Source of the DNA: Candidatus Brocadia sinica JPN1
GTDB lineage: Bacteria > Planctomycetota > Brocadiia > Brocadiales > Brocadiaceae
NCBI RefSeq assembly: GCF_000949635.1
Contig: NZ_BAFN01000001.1
Span: 992,001 to 1,056,000, forward strand
Direction of reading: 5' to 3'
DNA length: 64,000 bases
Position 1 is the first letter of the stretch; every line of letters begins with the position of its first letter. Position numbers and translations under genes: made by a program. The notes under the pieces are model-generated. The model searched no databases, was not told the origin of the DNA, and worked only from the letters and a program-made list of their open reading frames with translations. Positions 8,464-17,977 of the stretch are shown in pieces.

Positions 8464-9645
8464 TTAAGGTTTAGAAAGGATGGATGTTAAAATATTCAGT
8501 CCTTCATCGATATGTTCTTTCTTAACATTAAGAGGGGGCATAAACCGAATAACTGTATCATGGGTACAATTGAGGAAAAGCCCTGCCCTGATGCAATTTT
8601 TGATGATTTCAGCCCCATTTACATTGAGTTCAATCCCGACCATGAGACCAACGCCACGCACCGCTTTTATAATTTTATGTGTTTTTTGGAGCAGTTTCAA
8701 TTGCTCTATGGAATAACTACCCATTTTTTTAACATTATCCAGCAGACCTTCTTTTTCAATCGTTTCAAACACGGCTACTCCAGCAGCGCATGCTAAAGGA
8801 TTTCCACCAAAAGTAGATGCATGGCTTCCGGGAATAAGGCTTTTTGCAATTTCTTTTTTTGCCGTCATAGCGCCAATGGCTACACCACCACCGAGGGCCT
8901 TTGCCAATGTCATAATATCAGGTTCTATATCATAGTGCTGATAAGCAAAATATTTTCCAGACCTCCCCATGCCACATTGAACCTCGTCCAGGATCATCAA
9001 TAATCCTTTCTCATCGCATAGTCTTCTTATACCTTGCATGAATTCTCTGGAGGCAATATTAATACCACCTTCTCCCTGAATAGGTTCGAGCATGATGGCA
9101 CAGGTCTTATCGTCTATCGATTTTTCTAACGCTTCCAGATCATTAAATGGAACATAGGAAAATCCTTCAACAAGCGGCGCAAATCCCTTGTGATATTTTG
9201 GTTGTGCAGTTGCAGTAACTGTGGCAATAGTCCGGCCATGGAACGAGTCGGAAAAAGTAATTATCTTGTATTTTCCGGTGTTTGAGTTATGGATACGGGC
9301 AAGTTTGATCGCTGCTTCATTGGCTTCAGCGCCGCTGTTACAAAAAAAACACTGCCCACCAAATGATTTTTCAGAGATATGTTTCGCCAGCAATCCTTGT
9401 GGTTCCGTAAAATAAATATTCGGTGCATGCTGAAGTTTCGCGGCCTGGCTTTGGATGGCGGCAACGACATTGGGATGGCAGTGTCCCAACAGGCTTACCG
9501 CCCAGCCAGAAAAGAGATCAAGGTATCGCTTTCCCTCAGCATCCCACACATCCACACCACTGCCTTTGACCAGTAAAATAGGATTCCGAATATAATTAGG
9601 GATAACATAGCGATCATAAATTTCTTTAATCTCTTTCGTATTCAT
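8464..9645 (-). CDS. argD: Acetylornithine aminotransferase
   Basis: 393 residues, class III PLP aminotransferase. Seen are LFSGWAVSLLGHCHP, FFCNSGAEANEAAIKLAR, FHGRTIATVTAT, EPIQGEGGI, LDEVQCGMGRSG and the PLP lysine in TLAKALGGGVAIGAM. It transfers an amino group from glutamate to N-acetylglutamate semialdehyde. GAGGAACC precedes the ATG by nine bases. An intrinsic terminator lies between it and argB, so read-through or a separate promoter must supply it. Confidence 0.93.
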   Translation of the reverse strand: MNTKEIKEIYDRYVIPNYIRNPILLVKGSGVDVWDAEGKRYLDLFSGWAVSLLGHCHPNVVAAIQSQAAKLQHAPNIYFTEPQGLLAKHISEKSFGGQCFFCNSGAEANEAAIKLARIHNSNTGKYKIITFSDSFHGRTIATVTATAQPKYHKGFAPLVEGFSYVPFNDLEALEKSIDDKTCAIMLEPIQGEGGINIASREFMQGIRRLCDEKGLLMILDEVQCGMGRSGKYFAYQHYDIEPDIMTLAKALGGGVAIGAMTAKKEIAKSLIPGSHASTFGGNPLACAAGVAVFETIEKEGLLDNVKKMGSYSIEQLKLLQKTHKIIKAVRGVGLMVGIELNVNGAEIIKNCIRAGLFLNCTHDTVIRFMPPLNVKKEHIDEGLNILTSILSKP

Positions 9646-9673
9646 GATTTTTGGTTCCTCAAAAATGAAAAAA

Positions 9674-9704
9674 GGGATTGAAATAACAAACCGATTTCAA
9701 TCCC
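9674..9704 (-). terminator. Intrinsic terminator-like hairpin between argB and argD
   Basis: Perfect 11-bp inverted repeat GGGATTGAAAT / ATTTCAATCCC with a 9-nt loop. On the minus strand it is followed at once by six T and more T-rich sequence. This is a classic Rho-independent form, placed after argB and before the argD ribosome-binding site. Confidence 0.7.
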
Positions 9705-9742
9705 TGGATTATACAATATTCATTACCAGATACAATGATCTT

Positions 9743-10630
9743 CTACACGATAATCTGCGTTCCCACGCCTTTATCAGTAAAAATTTCCAATAAAAGTGCG
9801 TGAGGAATCAAGCCATTAATGATATGCGCCTTTTTCACCCCGGCTTTAACCGCAGTAATACATGCTAATGCCTTAGGAAGCATTCCCTCTCTGATTATCT
9901 TTTTATCGATGAGCGCATGAACCTCATCTTCATGCAACGTAGAGGCAAAAGATGTTTCGTCGTTTGGTTTCGTCATGATGCCGTGTGTGTTTGAAAGAAA
10001 AACGAGCTTCTCTGCGCCAAGTGACGTTGCAATAAATGCCGCAACATTATCCGCATTGACATTGTAGATATCTCCATTCGTGCCTTTTGCAATAGGAGGC
10101 ACAATAGGGATTGTACAGGAAGTACACAATTTCAAAAACCTATCCCGATCAATAGAAGTAACTTTACCTACAAAACCAATGTCTAGTTTTTTTAACTCAC
10201 CATAATCTGTCTTCGTTTCGACATAGTGTTTTTCTGCCTTTAATGGACAGTATCCATTTTCCCAAATGCAGGCCGCTTCATTACCCAACTCGGAAATTTT
10301 CTTTACTATAGAGGCACTGATTTGATTGATCAGGACATCTTTTGCTATCTCCAGAGTCTCACGGTCGGTAATTCTATGTCCCTCCACAAATCTCGGATCC
10401 AAGCCCCTCCTTGCCATCTCCTGGCTGATGTGAGGGCCTCCCCCGTGCACCAGGATGGGCATAATACCAACAGTCTTCATAAAAACAATATCCTGAAGCA
10501 CACTTGTCAACACTTCATCGTTTGACATGGCCCCTCCGCCAAACTTGATTACAACCACCTTATTTCTAAATGATCGTATATAGGGAAGGGCTTCTATAAG
10601 GACGCTTGCCTTACGTATGGCATTTTCCAT
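9743..10630 (-). CDS. argB: N-acetylglutamate kinase
   Basis: 295 residues, amino-acid kinase fold. Visible are VVIKFGGGAMSN, PILVHGGGPHISQEM, FVEGHRITDRETLEIA, NVNADNVAAFIATSL and GMLPKALACITAVKAG. It phosphorylates N-acetylglutamate, the controlled second step of arginine synthesis. A near-consensus promoter is just upstream. The family's long form with an N-terminal helix is typical of arginine-inhibited enzymes; the N-terminal MENAIRKASVLIEALPYI could be that helix, but this is inference. Confidence 0.95.
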   Translation of the reverse strand: MENAIRKASVLIEALPYIRSFRNKVVVIKFGGGAMSNDEVLTSVLQDIVFMKTVGIMPILVHGGGPHISQEMARRGLDPRFVEGHRITDRETLEIAKDVLINQISASIVKKISELGNEAACIWENGYCPLKAEKHYVETKTDYGELKKLDIGFVGKVTSIDRDRFLKLCTSCTIPIVPPIAKGTNGDIYNVNADNVAAFIATSLGAEKLVFLSNTHGIMTKPNDETSFASTLHEDEVHALIDKKIIREGMLPKALACITAVKAGVKKAHIINGLIPHALLLEIFTDKGVGTQIIV

Positions 10631-10690
10631 AAACTTAATTATGTATCTGTTCTATTACCGAAAATCATGATAAGAATAAAAGAAGTCAGA

Positions 10691-10718
10691 ATTATAACAA
10701 AAGAGGTTCTTGTGTCAA
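10691..10718 (-). promoter_or_regulatory. Sigma70-like promoter for argB
   Basis: On the minus strand TTGACA (10718-10713), a 16-bp spacer and TATAAT (10696-10691): both hexamers match consensus. The ATG of argB lies about 60 bases downstream. No arginine-repressor box was identified. Confidence 0.7.
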
Positions 10719-10845
10719 GAGTAAACATGGTCTGGCAATCTAAAATCCAATGTGTAGTACCGTCGAACAAAAAGAATACTGAAAAGGGCTTAAGGAAAAT
10801 AATCACATCTCCTGATTGAATAAATTTATGAATATTTGGAAAGCT

Positions 10846-12795
10846 TTACTCTGCTAAATTGTTATGAATTTTATAGGTTTCTATCTTCTCGTATAATACC
10901 TTCCTACTGATTCCGAGCAGTTCTGCAGCCTTGGATTTATTGCCTCCCGAGGATTTAAGCGCCTCCAGGAGCATCTCGATCTCCAATTGCTTTTGAGCCT
11001 CATAAAGAGTTCCTGTGGATTTATACTTTTGCAGCCGTACGGCAGATTTATTACAAACCTCCTGCGGCAGCATCTCCACCCCGACTATGCTATCATCCGG
11101 AACGAGGGTGACAATCCTTTCAATAACATTTCTTAACTCCCGCACATTGCCAGGCCACGCATAATTCGAAAGAAATGTCAATGCCTCTGGAGTAAAACCT
11201 TTGACACGCTTACCAACATCGGCACAGCTCAATGCCAGAAAATGTGCTATAAACAGGGGGATGTCTTCCTTACGCTCACGTAATGGCGGAATATGGATAG
11301 GTACAACATTTAACCTGTAAAACAGGTCTTCCCGAAATTCCCCGCTACTCATAGCAGCCTTCAAATCTTTATTGGTCGCAGCAAGAATACGCACATCGAC
11401 CTTAATTACCCTGGTTCCTCCTATTCGCTGGAATTCCTTTTCTTGTAAAACACGCAGAACTTTTGCCTGGGTATAAACATGCATTTCCCCAATTTCATCA
11501 AGGAAAATAGTGCCGTTGTTTGCCACCTCAAAAAGTCCTAGCTTGGTTTCCATCGCACCAGTGAATGCCCCTTTTTCATAACCAAAGAGTTCGCTTTCGA
11601 GCAAATCTCGTGGAATTGCAGCACAATTTAAAACAACAAAAGGCTGCTCGGACCTCGATCCATTGTAGTGAATGGCTCTGGTGATTAATTCTTTTCCTGT
11701 GCCGCTTTCACCCGTAATAAGGACGCTGTAAGGAGCGTTACTGACTTTTTTCACTAATTCCAATGTTTCTTTGATTTTTACACTTGTACCAACAATATTA
11801 CTGAAAGAGGAGTGTATCTTTTGCTGTCTTTTGAGGTTTTTATTTTCAAATTCAATACGTTCCTTCGCCTTCTTGAGATCGTCAAGAAGTTCGGCATTAT
11901 AAATTAATAATGCCACCTGAGACGCGATGCCGGTAACAAGATCCAGGTCTGCCTTGGAAAACTCGTAGTTTTTGCTCTTGCTTTCTATTTGTAATATACC
12001 TAAAGTTCTTTTCGGACAGAGAAGGGGAGCACATAGGATGGAATTAGCGCCAATTATCTTTATACTCATACTGACCCTGGAATCCATTTGTGTATCCATA
12101 ATAAGCAACGATTTTCGTTCTTTGATGGCACGCTGAGCAAGTGTTTGGCTCAGGAGATTCTCTTCCCCTGCCAGCGCAGGGTCTTTTGTTTGAATCGTTC
12201 TAATTGTCAATTTAGCCTCCCCATGATCTTGTAAGGCCACAAAGCATCGTCCGGCATGGGGAAACACGGTAAAAAGAATCTGTATAATCTCTTTCAGTAA
12301 TGCATTAATATCAAAAATATTATCGATAGCCCTTGCAATTTCCTGGAAGACTTTTAAGTTTTTTTGTAATTTCTCAAATTCCTCTTTGCCAGCGGTCTCA
12401 TGGTAAATTTTCTCATCAAGAGTTCCAACTGGTAACTGATCTTTTGTAGCAACAATAAGCTGTGTGTACTCATTGTGTGAGTATTCGGCGGGACATGAAT
12501 GTATTGACTCGGTATTCCTGAAGATTAACATATGCGGGCCGATACAGATCTTGCATCCATCAGTTAATGGATGGGGAGAAGTTATGCGTTCGCCATTCAG
12601 AAAAACACCATTCCGGCTGCACAAATCTTCAATAAAATATCCCTCGTTCGATTTGCTAATCCTTGCATGATGTCGTGAAACCATGAGGTCTTCAAGTTGG
12701 ATATCGGTAGTGGATGCCCTGCCAATAATGGCAATATCTTTTAGCGAATAACTTATGTTCTGCCCCGGAGTGGTGATATCAATTAGTTCAGTCAT
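10846..12795 (-). CDS. FHA-GAF sigma54-dependent transcriptional activator
   Basis: 649 residues. Domains in order: FHA at about 1-95 (IIGRASTTDIQL, SRHHARI, DLCSRNGVFLNGE); GAF at about 165-310; AAA+ sigma54 activator at about 335-575 with Walker A GESGTGKE, loop GAFTGA and Walker B NGTIFLDEIGE; Fis-type helix-turn-helix at the end (SKAAELLGISRKVLYEKI). The GAFTGA loop contacts sigma54, so it should drive open-complex formation at sigma54 promoters. FHA input suggests control by a phosphothreonine partner and GAF by a small ligand. Targets are unknown. It follows the four-PDZ protease by about 31 bases. Confidence 0.9.
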   Translation of the reverse strand: MTELIDITTPGQNISYSLKDIAIIGRASTTDIQLEDLMVSRHHARISKSNEGYFIEDLCSRNGVFLNGERITSPHPLTDGCKICIGPHMLIFRNTESIHSCPAEYSHNEYTQLIVATKDQLPVGTLDEKIYHETAGKEEFEKLQKNLKVFQEIARAIDNIFDINALLKEIIQILFTVFPHAGRCFVALQDHGEAKLTIRTIQTKDPALAGEENLLSQTLAQRAIKERKSLLIMDTQMDSRVSMSIKIIGANSILCAPLLCPKRTLGILQIESKSKNYEFSKADLDLVTGIASQVALLIYNAELLDDLKKAKERIEFENKNLKRQQKIHSSFSNIVGTSVKIKETLELVKKVSNAPYSVLITGESGTGKELITRAIHYNGSRSEQPFVVLNCAAIPRDLLESELFGYEKGAFTGAMETKLGLFEVANNGTIFLDEIGEMHVYTQAKVLRVLQEKEFQRIGGTRVIKVDVRILAATNKDLKAAMSSGEFREDLFYRLNVVPIHIPPLRERKEDIPLFIAHFLALSCADVGKRVKGFTPEALTFLSNYAWPGNVRELRNVIERIVTLVPDDSIVGVEMLPQEVCNKSAVRLQKYKSTGTLYEAQKQLEIEMLLEALKSSGGNKSKAAELLGISRKVLYEKIETYKIHNNLAE

Positions 12796-12826
12796 ATTAA
12801 AAAGGACAGATTTTGGTGGTTATTTT

Positions 12827-14638
12827 CTAAAGCGTCAGCAACCGCATGATGTCGTTACGTGTGGCGTAAATGACCAAAGTAATAATAAGACCAAAACCTA
12901 TATATTGAGCTATGGAGAGTGTTCTTTGACTCACAGGGGAACCTTTGATCCGTTCAATAGCTAAAAACAATAAATGGCCTCCGTCCAATACGGGGACGGG
13001 TAAAATATTCAAAAGCGCGAGCTGGAGGCTCAATATACCGAGAAAATATACCAGTTTACCGAAACCCACCTTTGCCGATTCGTAAGATGCCTGGGCAATA
13101 AGGATAAATCCCCCGACATTCTTTGTCGAAAGCCTTTGAGAGAAAAACCCCTTTATCGTAAGATACAGTCTCTGCACATTAACTATTGCCTTTTTTGTGC
13201 CTACAACGCACGAACCAAGCAGACCATATTGCTTTATTACCGTTTTTTCCCTGAATTTTACCCCGATACTGCCAATTGCATTCTTTTCGTCCTTTTGGGC
13301 CTCAATGGTAGATACAAACCGCTCATCACCGCGCACCCATTCAATTACCATCGGTTTTCCCTGGCTCATCATCACCATCTGCAGGAGGGCATTCCAGTCT
13401 TTTAGCTCCTTCTCGTCAAGTGAGATAATCTTGTCGCCTGGTTTTAGTCCAATTTTTTCTGCAGGAAACCCTTTAACAAGCGAATCCACCTTCAGTCCAT
13501 AGAAAGGGGTAAGCCCACTCAGAAATTCCTCCTTCGTCTTTTCGTCATCAAGCGGGACAGAAACGAGGGTTACCGTGTCATTCCTTTTAACGGTGAAGAT
13601 GCACGTTTTTTCTTCGGCATCAATAACCAGATTCCTGATATTAGTAAAACCTGTTACAGGTATTGAATTAACTTCGATGATCTCATCCCCTTTCTGGAAA
13701 CCTGCATTGCTTGCAAGACTATTATTTTTTACACCATCAAGGATTGCAGTTGCGCAGGAAAGACCAAACATCCACCTGGCAGGCTTAAACGGAGTAACTT
13801 TAAGCTCCATTTCTTTATTATCTCGCAGTACCGTAAGTACAATCTCTTTTCCGGGACTTATACCCTCAATCTCACGGAACTCATCCTCTGTGGAAATCCG
13901 CTTACCGTTTACGGCAACTATGGTGTCTTTGACCAGGATACCTGCATCTCTGGCAGGGGAATAATTATTTTCAAAGGCAAATATCTTATCAATTTCCAGG
14001 CTAGTAGCCGGCATAATTCCTATGCGCTGGATACCATGCTCAGTATCGTACTTAGGCGTGACATTTACATCAAAAGTCTTATTATCTCGTTCTACTTTAA
14101 GAGTTACGCCGGCGGACGGATTACTCAGGGCAACAATCGTAAAAAGGTCTTCAAAATCAAGGTCTTTGCTTCCATCAATCTCAACGATCTTGTCCCCCCG
14201 CTGAATTCCCGCATCCCAGGCTGGCCAACCCGGTGCAACCTGCCCTACCTCAGGAGCAATAAAAGGCACACCGATCTGGAAGGCAACAATAAAGGCAATA
14301 AAGGCTAAAACAGCGTTTAATGCTACTCCCGCCACAAGCACAGAAGCGCGTTGCCCTGCGCTCTTGGAAGAAAACTCCCATGAGGAACCAGTCTTTTCTT
14401 CTTCCGGACCTTCACCAGCCAGCTTGACATAGCCACCCAGCGGAAAGAGGGAAAGTCGATACTCAGTTTCTCCCCACTGCTTTTTCAATATTGCTGGCCC
14501 AAAACCCAGCGAAAATGCCAGTACCCGGACTCCTATCTTTTTGGCCATAAGAAAGTGACCAAGTTCATGGATAAAGATAAGCAAACCGATACCGACAATT
14601 ACAAGAATGACATTGGCTGATACATTTACATAAGGCAT
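12827..14638 (-). CDS. rseP: Site-2 (M50) membrane zinc protease with four PDZ domains
   Basis: 603 residues from MPYVNVSANV, preceded by ACAGGAG. The open frame extends 18 codons further into dxr, but without support. Zinc site FIHELGHF lies in the first membrane segment, and the second motif PVLDGGHLLF is near the C-terminus with further membrane segments. Between them four PDZ-like units are visible, at roughly 125-200, 220-290, 300-370 and 390-460 (for example AGILVKDTIVAVNG, AGFQKGDEIIEVN, IGLKPGDKIISLDE). Most RseP proteins have one or two. It cleaves membrane-bound anti-sigma factors or signal-peptide remnants. It overlaps the end of dxr by 13 bases. Confidence 0.9.
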   Translation of the reverse strand: MPYVNVSANVILVIVGIGLLIFIHELGHFLMAKKIGVRVLAFSLGFGPAILKKQWGETEYRLSLFPLGGYVKLAGEGPEEEKTGSSWEFSSKSAGQRASVLVAGVALNAVLAFIAFIVAFQIGVPFIAPEVGQVAPGWPAWDAGIQRGDKIVEIDGSKDLDFEDLFTIVALSNPSAGVTLKVERDNKTFDVNVTPKYDTEHGIQRIGIMPATSLEIDKIFAFENNYSPARDAGILVKDTIVAVNGKRISTEDEFREIEGISPGKEIVLTVLRDNKEMELKVTPFKPARWMFGLSCATAILDGVKNNSLASNAGFQKGDEIIEVNSIPVTGFTNIRNLVIDAEEKTCIFTVKRNDTVTLVSVPLDDEKTKEEFLSGLTPFYGLKVDSLVKGFPAEKIGLKPGDKIISLDEKELKDWNALLQMVMMSQGKPMVIEWVRGDERFVSTIEAQKDEKNAIGSIGVKFREKTVIKQYGLLGSCVVGTKKAIVNVQRLYLTIKGFFSQRLSTKNVGGFILIAQASYESAKVGFGKLVYFLGILSLQLALLNILPVPVLDGGHLLFLAIERIKGSPVSQRTLSIAQYIGFGLIITLVIYATRNDIMRLLTL

Positions 14639-15768
14639 TTTTTTATCTCCTGTCTTGCCCAGACGTCTGCCGCAAGGATATCCTCCAGGCAAGGATTTTT
14701 AATAAAGTGGTGATTATTTATCACCTTTTCTACATATGACGTAATTTCTGTAAATTGAATTTGACCGTTCAGGAATGCTTGTACTGCCACCTCATTGGCA
14801 GCGTTGAGCGTCGCCCCCATCGTACCTCCTTCCCGGGCTGCCTGATAACCCAGCCTCAGAGCGGGGAATTTTTCCATATCGGGTTTTTTGAAAGTAAGAC
14901 TTCCTATACTTGACAAATCCAACGGCCGAACACAGAGAGGACTTCTTTCCGGATATGTTAAGGCATATTGGATTGGCACCTTCATGTCCGGCATTCCCAT
15001 CTGAGCAATAACCGACCCATCACAAAATTCAACCATAGAATGGATAATCGATTGTGGATGTATAACAACGTCTATTTGTTCAACCTTCAGATCAAAAAGC
15101 CATTTAGCCTCAATAATCTCCAGCGCCTTATTCATCAAAGTGGCTGAATCTATGGTAATTTTTTGTCCCATCTGCCACGTAGGATGCTTTAGGGCCTGTG
15201 CAGGCTTTACATCGGAAAGTTTATCTGCAGGGTAGTCATAAAAAGGACCACCTGACGCGGTAATAATAACCCGCTTAACCTCAGCTGGCTTACCGGAATG
15301 AAGGGACTGAAATATTGCGCTATGTTCACTATCTACAGGTAATATCTGATCTTTTCTGGCCAGTGACATCACAATATGGCCAGCCATAACCAGTGATTCC
15401 TTATTGGCCAGAGCAAGGGTCTTTCCCTGCTCTATTGTCGCAATAGCAGCGGGTAAGCCCACCGCCCCCACTACGGCTGAAACTACAATATCCACTTCAG
15501 GGTGCAGAACAATTTCTTTAAGACAATTGCCTCCCATTAGTATTTTCAGTTGATTGTTCTGAAAGCGGTATTTCAACTTTTCAGCGAATTGACAATCATT
15601 TAAGGCAACATATCTGGGTTTGAATTCCTCGACCTGGTCTGCCAGTAATTCCCAGCGTGAGTTTGAAGACAAACCAATCACCCGAAACTTATCCTTTAAA
15701 TTTCGAGCGACTTCCAGGGTATTTTTACCGATAGAGCCTGTGGAACCGAGGACGACAATATTTTTCAT
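14626..15768 (-). CDS. dxr: 1-deoxy-D-xylulose 5-phosphate reductoisomerase
   Basis: 380 residues. NADPH site LGSTGSIGKNTLE, LALANKESLV, PVDSEHSAIFQ, ITASGGPF and GQKITIDSATLMNKALE are present. It makes 2-C-methyl-D-erythritol 4-phosphate, the committed step of the MEP isoprenoid pathway. It sits directly after ispG (3-base gap) and overlaps the M50 protease gene, so three genes appear cotranscribed. Isoprenoids feed menaquinone and hopanoids in this lineage (family knowledge). Confidence 0.95.
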   Translation of the reverse strand: MKNIVVLGSTGSIGKNTLEVARNLKDKFRVIGLSSNSRWELLADQVEEFKPRYVALNDCQFAEKLKYRFQNNQLKILMGGNCLKEIVLHPEVDIVVSAVVGAVGLPAAIATIEQGKTLALANKESLVMAGHIVMSLARKDQILPVDSEHSAIFQSLHSGKPAEVKRVIITASGGPFYDYPADKLSDVKPAQALKHPTWQMGQKITIDSATLMNKALEIIEAKWLFDLKVEQIDVVIHPQSIIHSMVEFCDGSVIAQMGMPDMKVPIQYALTYPERSPLCVRPLDLSSIGSLTFKKPDMEKFPALRLGYQAAREGGTMGATLNAANEVAVQAFLNGQIQFTEITSYVEKVINNHHFIKNPCLEDILAADVWARQEIKKCLM

Positions 15769-15771
15769 TAT

Positions 15772-16824
15772 TTACGCCATGTGGGCAATTTCTTCTAAAA
15801 GTTCATCTACCATGCGGTCTTCCGGTATCTTTCGTACCTTTTCGCCTTTCTTGAAAAGAAATCCAAACCCCTTGCCACCAGCAATACCGATATCAACTTC
15901 CCGAGCCTCTCCAGGACCATTTACCACACATCCCATGATAGCAATTTGCAGGTGCTTCTTATCTCCTGGCAAACGTTGTCTAACCTGTTCTACAATGCGC
16001 ACCAAATCGATTTCACACCGTCCACACGTAGGACAGGAAATGAGTTCAGCCCCCTTGCGCTTGTAAAGACCGAGTGCTTCAAGGATATCATATCCAGCCT
16101 TGACCTCCAATTCAGAGGCACCCGTGTAAGAAACCCGCAAGGTATCGCCAATACCTTCGGAAAGCAAACCTCCGATACCAATAGCGGACTTGATCGTCGC
16201 CAGGCTCGGTGGTCCCGCCGCTGTAACACCTAAATGCAACGGGTAGTCACACTGGGTTGCTATCGATCTATAAGCATCCAGGGTTGAAGGAACGTCTGAT
16301 GCCTTAAGCGACAACACAATGTCTCGAAACCCCAGTGATTCAAAGTGCTCACAATATTTTAAGACGGTTTTTACCATCAGTGTGGTTAGCACTTCGTGTT
16401 CGTCTCCTTCGCCACGCACAGAGCCAGAATTAACTCCGATACGAATAGGAATCCCCTTATTTTTAGCCGCAATTACCACCTCTTCCAGCTTTTTCTTGTC
16501 CTTCATGTTTCCCGGGTTGATTCGTATCTTATCGGCCTCCTGGGCGATAGCCTCCAGAGCAAGGTGATGCCCAAAGTGTATATCAGCCACAAGCGGAATG
16601 CCTATCTGCCTCTTAATGGCACCGAGACACCTGGCAGTAACAATCGTCGGCACTGCTACCCGAACTATATGACATCCGATCGCCTCAAGTTCTTTGATCT
16701 GCTGCACTGTGGCATCGATGTCCTCGGTATGGGTCTTTGTCATGGTCTGCACAGAAATGGGATTATCTCCCCCAATCAGTACACCACCAACATTAACCAC
16801 CCGTGTTTTACGTCGTTGAATCAT
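15772..16824 (-). CDS. ispG: 4-hydroxy-3-methylbut-2-en-1-yl diphosphate synthase
   Basis: About 350 residues from MIQRRKTRVVNVGGV. The frame is open 30 codons upstream, but that part is hydrophobic and unlike the family. Motifs are ISVQTMTKTHTEDI, PLVADIHFGHHLALEA, IRINPGNM, LHLGVTAAG, and the cluster cysteines in CPTCGRCEIDLV and IMGCVVNGPGEA. It is an iron-sulfur enzyme of the MEP pathway and precedes dxr. No good ribosome-binding site is seen at either start, so the N-terminus is uncertain. Confidence 0.93.
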   Translation of the reverse strand: MIQRRKTRVVNVGGVLIGGDNPISVQTMTKTHTEDIDATVQQIKELEAIGCHIVRVAVPTIVTARCLGAIKRQIGIPLVADIHFGHHLALEAIAQEADKIRINPGNMKDKKKLEEVVIAAKNKGIPIRIGVNSGSVRGEGDEHEVLTTLMVKTVLKYCEHFESLGFRDIVLSLKASDVPSTLDAYRSIATQCDYPLHLGVTAAGPPSLATIKSAIGIGGLLSEGIGDTLRVSYTGASELEVKAGYDILEALGLYKRKGAELISCPTCGRCEIDLVRIVEQVRQRLPGDKKHLQIAIMGCVVNGPGEAREVDIGIAGGKGFGFLFKKGEKVRKIPEDRMVDELLEEIAHMA

Positions 16825-17064
16825 TAATTTGGTAATAAGTTTAACAAAAACCGATACATTGAGAAACGCGGCATCATTCGAATACAGAAAAAGGATTGAC
16901 ACTTCAAAGCTCACAGTATCAGCCCGGAGTCTCTCACCTTTCCAAAAAATAAATTATATTGGTATCCAGCTAATTTTTCAAATGTTAATTTCAAGGCAAA
17001 CGTGCTGCCCTCATGACTATTGCTGTTGAAATAGTATTATCCTATCAGTTTTTCAGCACAAAAA

Positions 17065-17100
17065 AAATTCCAGTGAGATACCAACATCTCACTGGAATTT
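17065..17100 (-). terminator. Rho-independent terminator closing the nitrite-oxidation module
   Basis: Perfect 15-bp stem AAATTCCAGTGAGAT / ATCTCACTGGAATTT with a 6-nt loop. On the minus strand it runs into a row of T. It lies about 50 bases after the stop codon of the cupredoxin gene at 17150, and the gene beyond (ispG) starts about 240 bases away. The remaining gap shows nothing else. Confidence 0.85.
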
Positions 17101-17149
17101 TAAAACATACTATTTACCCTATAAAGACAGTATATCTTTAAAGTTACGC

Positions 17150-17878
17150 CTATCTTCTTCTTTTCAGATCAAAATTTGCAGTAGCAGCCTTCCCTGCCTC
17201 TACCGTAACTTCCTGTGATAGTTCCTTCAGTTTTTCGTGCCATGTTTTTACTACATACTTGCCGGGAGGAACCCCTTCGATGGTATAGTTTCCATCCTTA
17301 TCAGTCATTGCAAAATAAGGATTTTCAAAGGAAACTGCAAAACCAGCCATTTCACTATGAACATTGCAAAGGAGCGGAGTCTCACCAACAACATCAAAAA
17401 GCACTTCTTTTACAACACCTGTCGGATACGTCCCCAAATTAAATTGCAAGGCTGCGGTAGGAGGTGAAAACACATTGTGTCGCACTGCATCGCTGTTTGG
17501 GAAATCTACGGTAGTACCTTTCTGCATAGCAACAACGCGAGGCACATACGTAAGATTAAGCTGATCAACAATCGCATGCTCTGACGGAGGATCGAACTTA
17601 TTATCCCCTACTTTTTCTATAAATACAATAGCATCGGCATTATTCCTCATCTTTTGACAAGTGACAACGCCGGTAATAGAACCCGCATTATCCACTTTTG
17701 GCAAGTTTCTGATTACCCTTTTTAACTTTTGCTGTGCATCTTCTAATTTTTTCATCGCTTCGGCAGCTTCTTCAGCCGTTAACGCCTTCTTTTCCTCCGC
17801 TTGAGCCCATACAAGCGAATTGGAAGAAAACGCTACGCACGAAATAGCAAGTATACCTGTAATAAGATATTTTTTCAT
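17150..17878 (-). CDS. Secreted cupredoxin with carboxypeptidase-regulatory-like domain
   Basis: About 242 residues from MKKYLITGIL, preceded by GGGAGGAG. The open frame has seven extra codons upstream. A signal peptide (cut after about WAQA) is followed by an alanine/lysine-rich helix. Next comes a blue-copper domain with ligands in AVRHNVFSPP and LLCNVHSEMAG (His, Cys-x2-His-x2-Met). The last part is a carboxypeptidase-regulatory-like beta sandwich (AMTDKDGNYTIEGVPPGKY). It should carry single electrons outside the cytoplasm, in anammox bacteria probably in the anammoxosome lumen. It shares its whole plan with the protein at 35257-36006, at the other end of the cluster. Confidence 0.8.
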   Translation of the reverse strand: MKKYLITGILAISCVAFSSNSLVWAQAEEKKALTAEEAAEAMKKLEDAQQKLKRVIRNLPKVDNAGSITGVVTCQKMRNNADAIVFIEKVGDNKFDPPSEHAIVDQLNLTYVPRVVAMQKGTTVDFPNSDAVRHNVFSPPTAALQFNLGTYPTGVVKEVLFDVVGETPLLCNVHSEMAGFAVSFENPYFAMTDKDGNYTIEGVPPGKYVVKTWHEKLKELSQEVTVEAGKAATANFDLKRRR

Positions 17879-17926
17879 AAATCCTTTATCTCCTCCCATC
17901 CTAAATAAAAATTTCTAAAAACAAGC

Positions 17927-17961
17927 GAGCTAACAAATGGTTTCCATCCATCTGTTAGCTC
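17927..17961 (-). terminator. Hairpin between nxrA and the downstream cupredoxin gene
   Basis: Arms GAGCTAACAAATGG (17927-17940) and CCATCTGTTAGCTC (17948-17961) pair over 14 bp with one non-Watson-Crick position, leaving a 7-nt loop. On the minus strand a T-run follows after four bases. It could end part of the nxr transcripts, or protect the 3' end of the nxrA message. Confidence 0.6.
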
Positions 17962-17977
17962 ACTTTTATTACACGTC

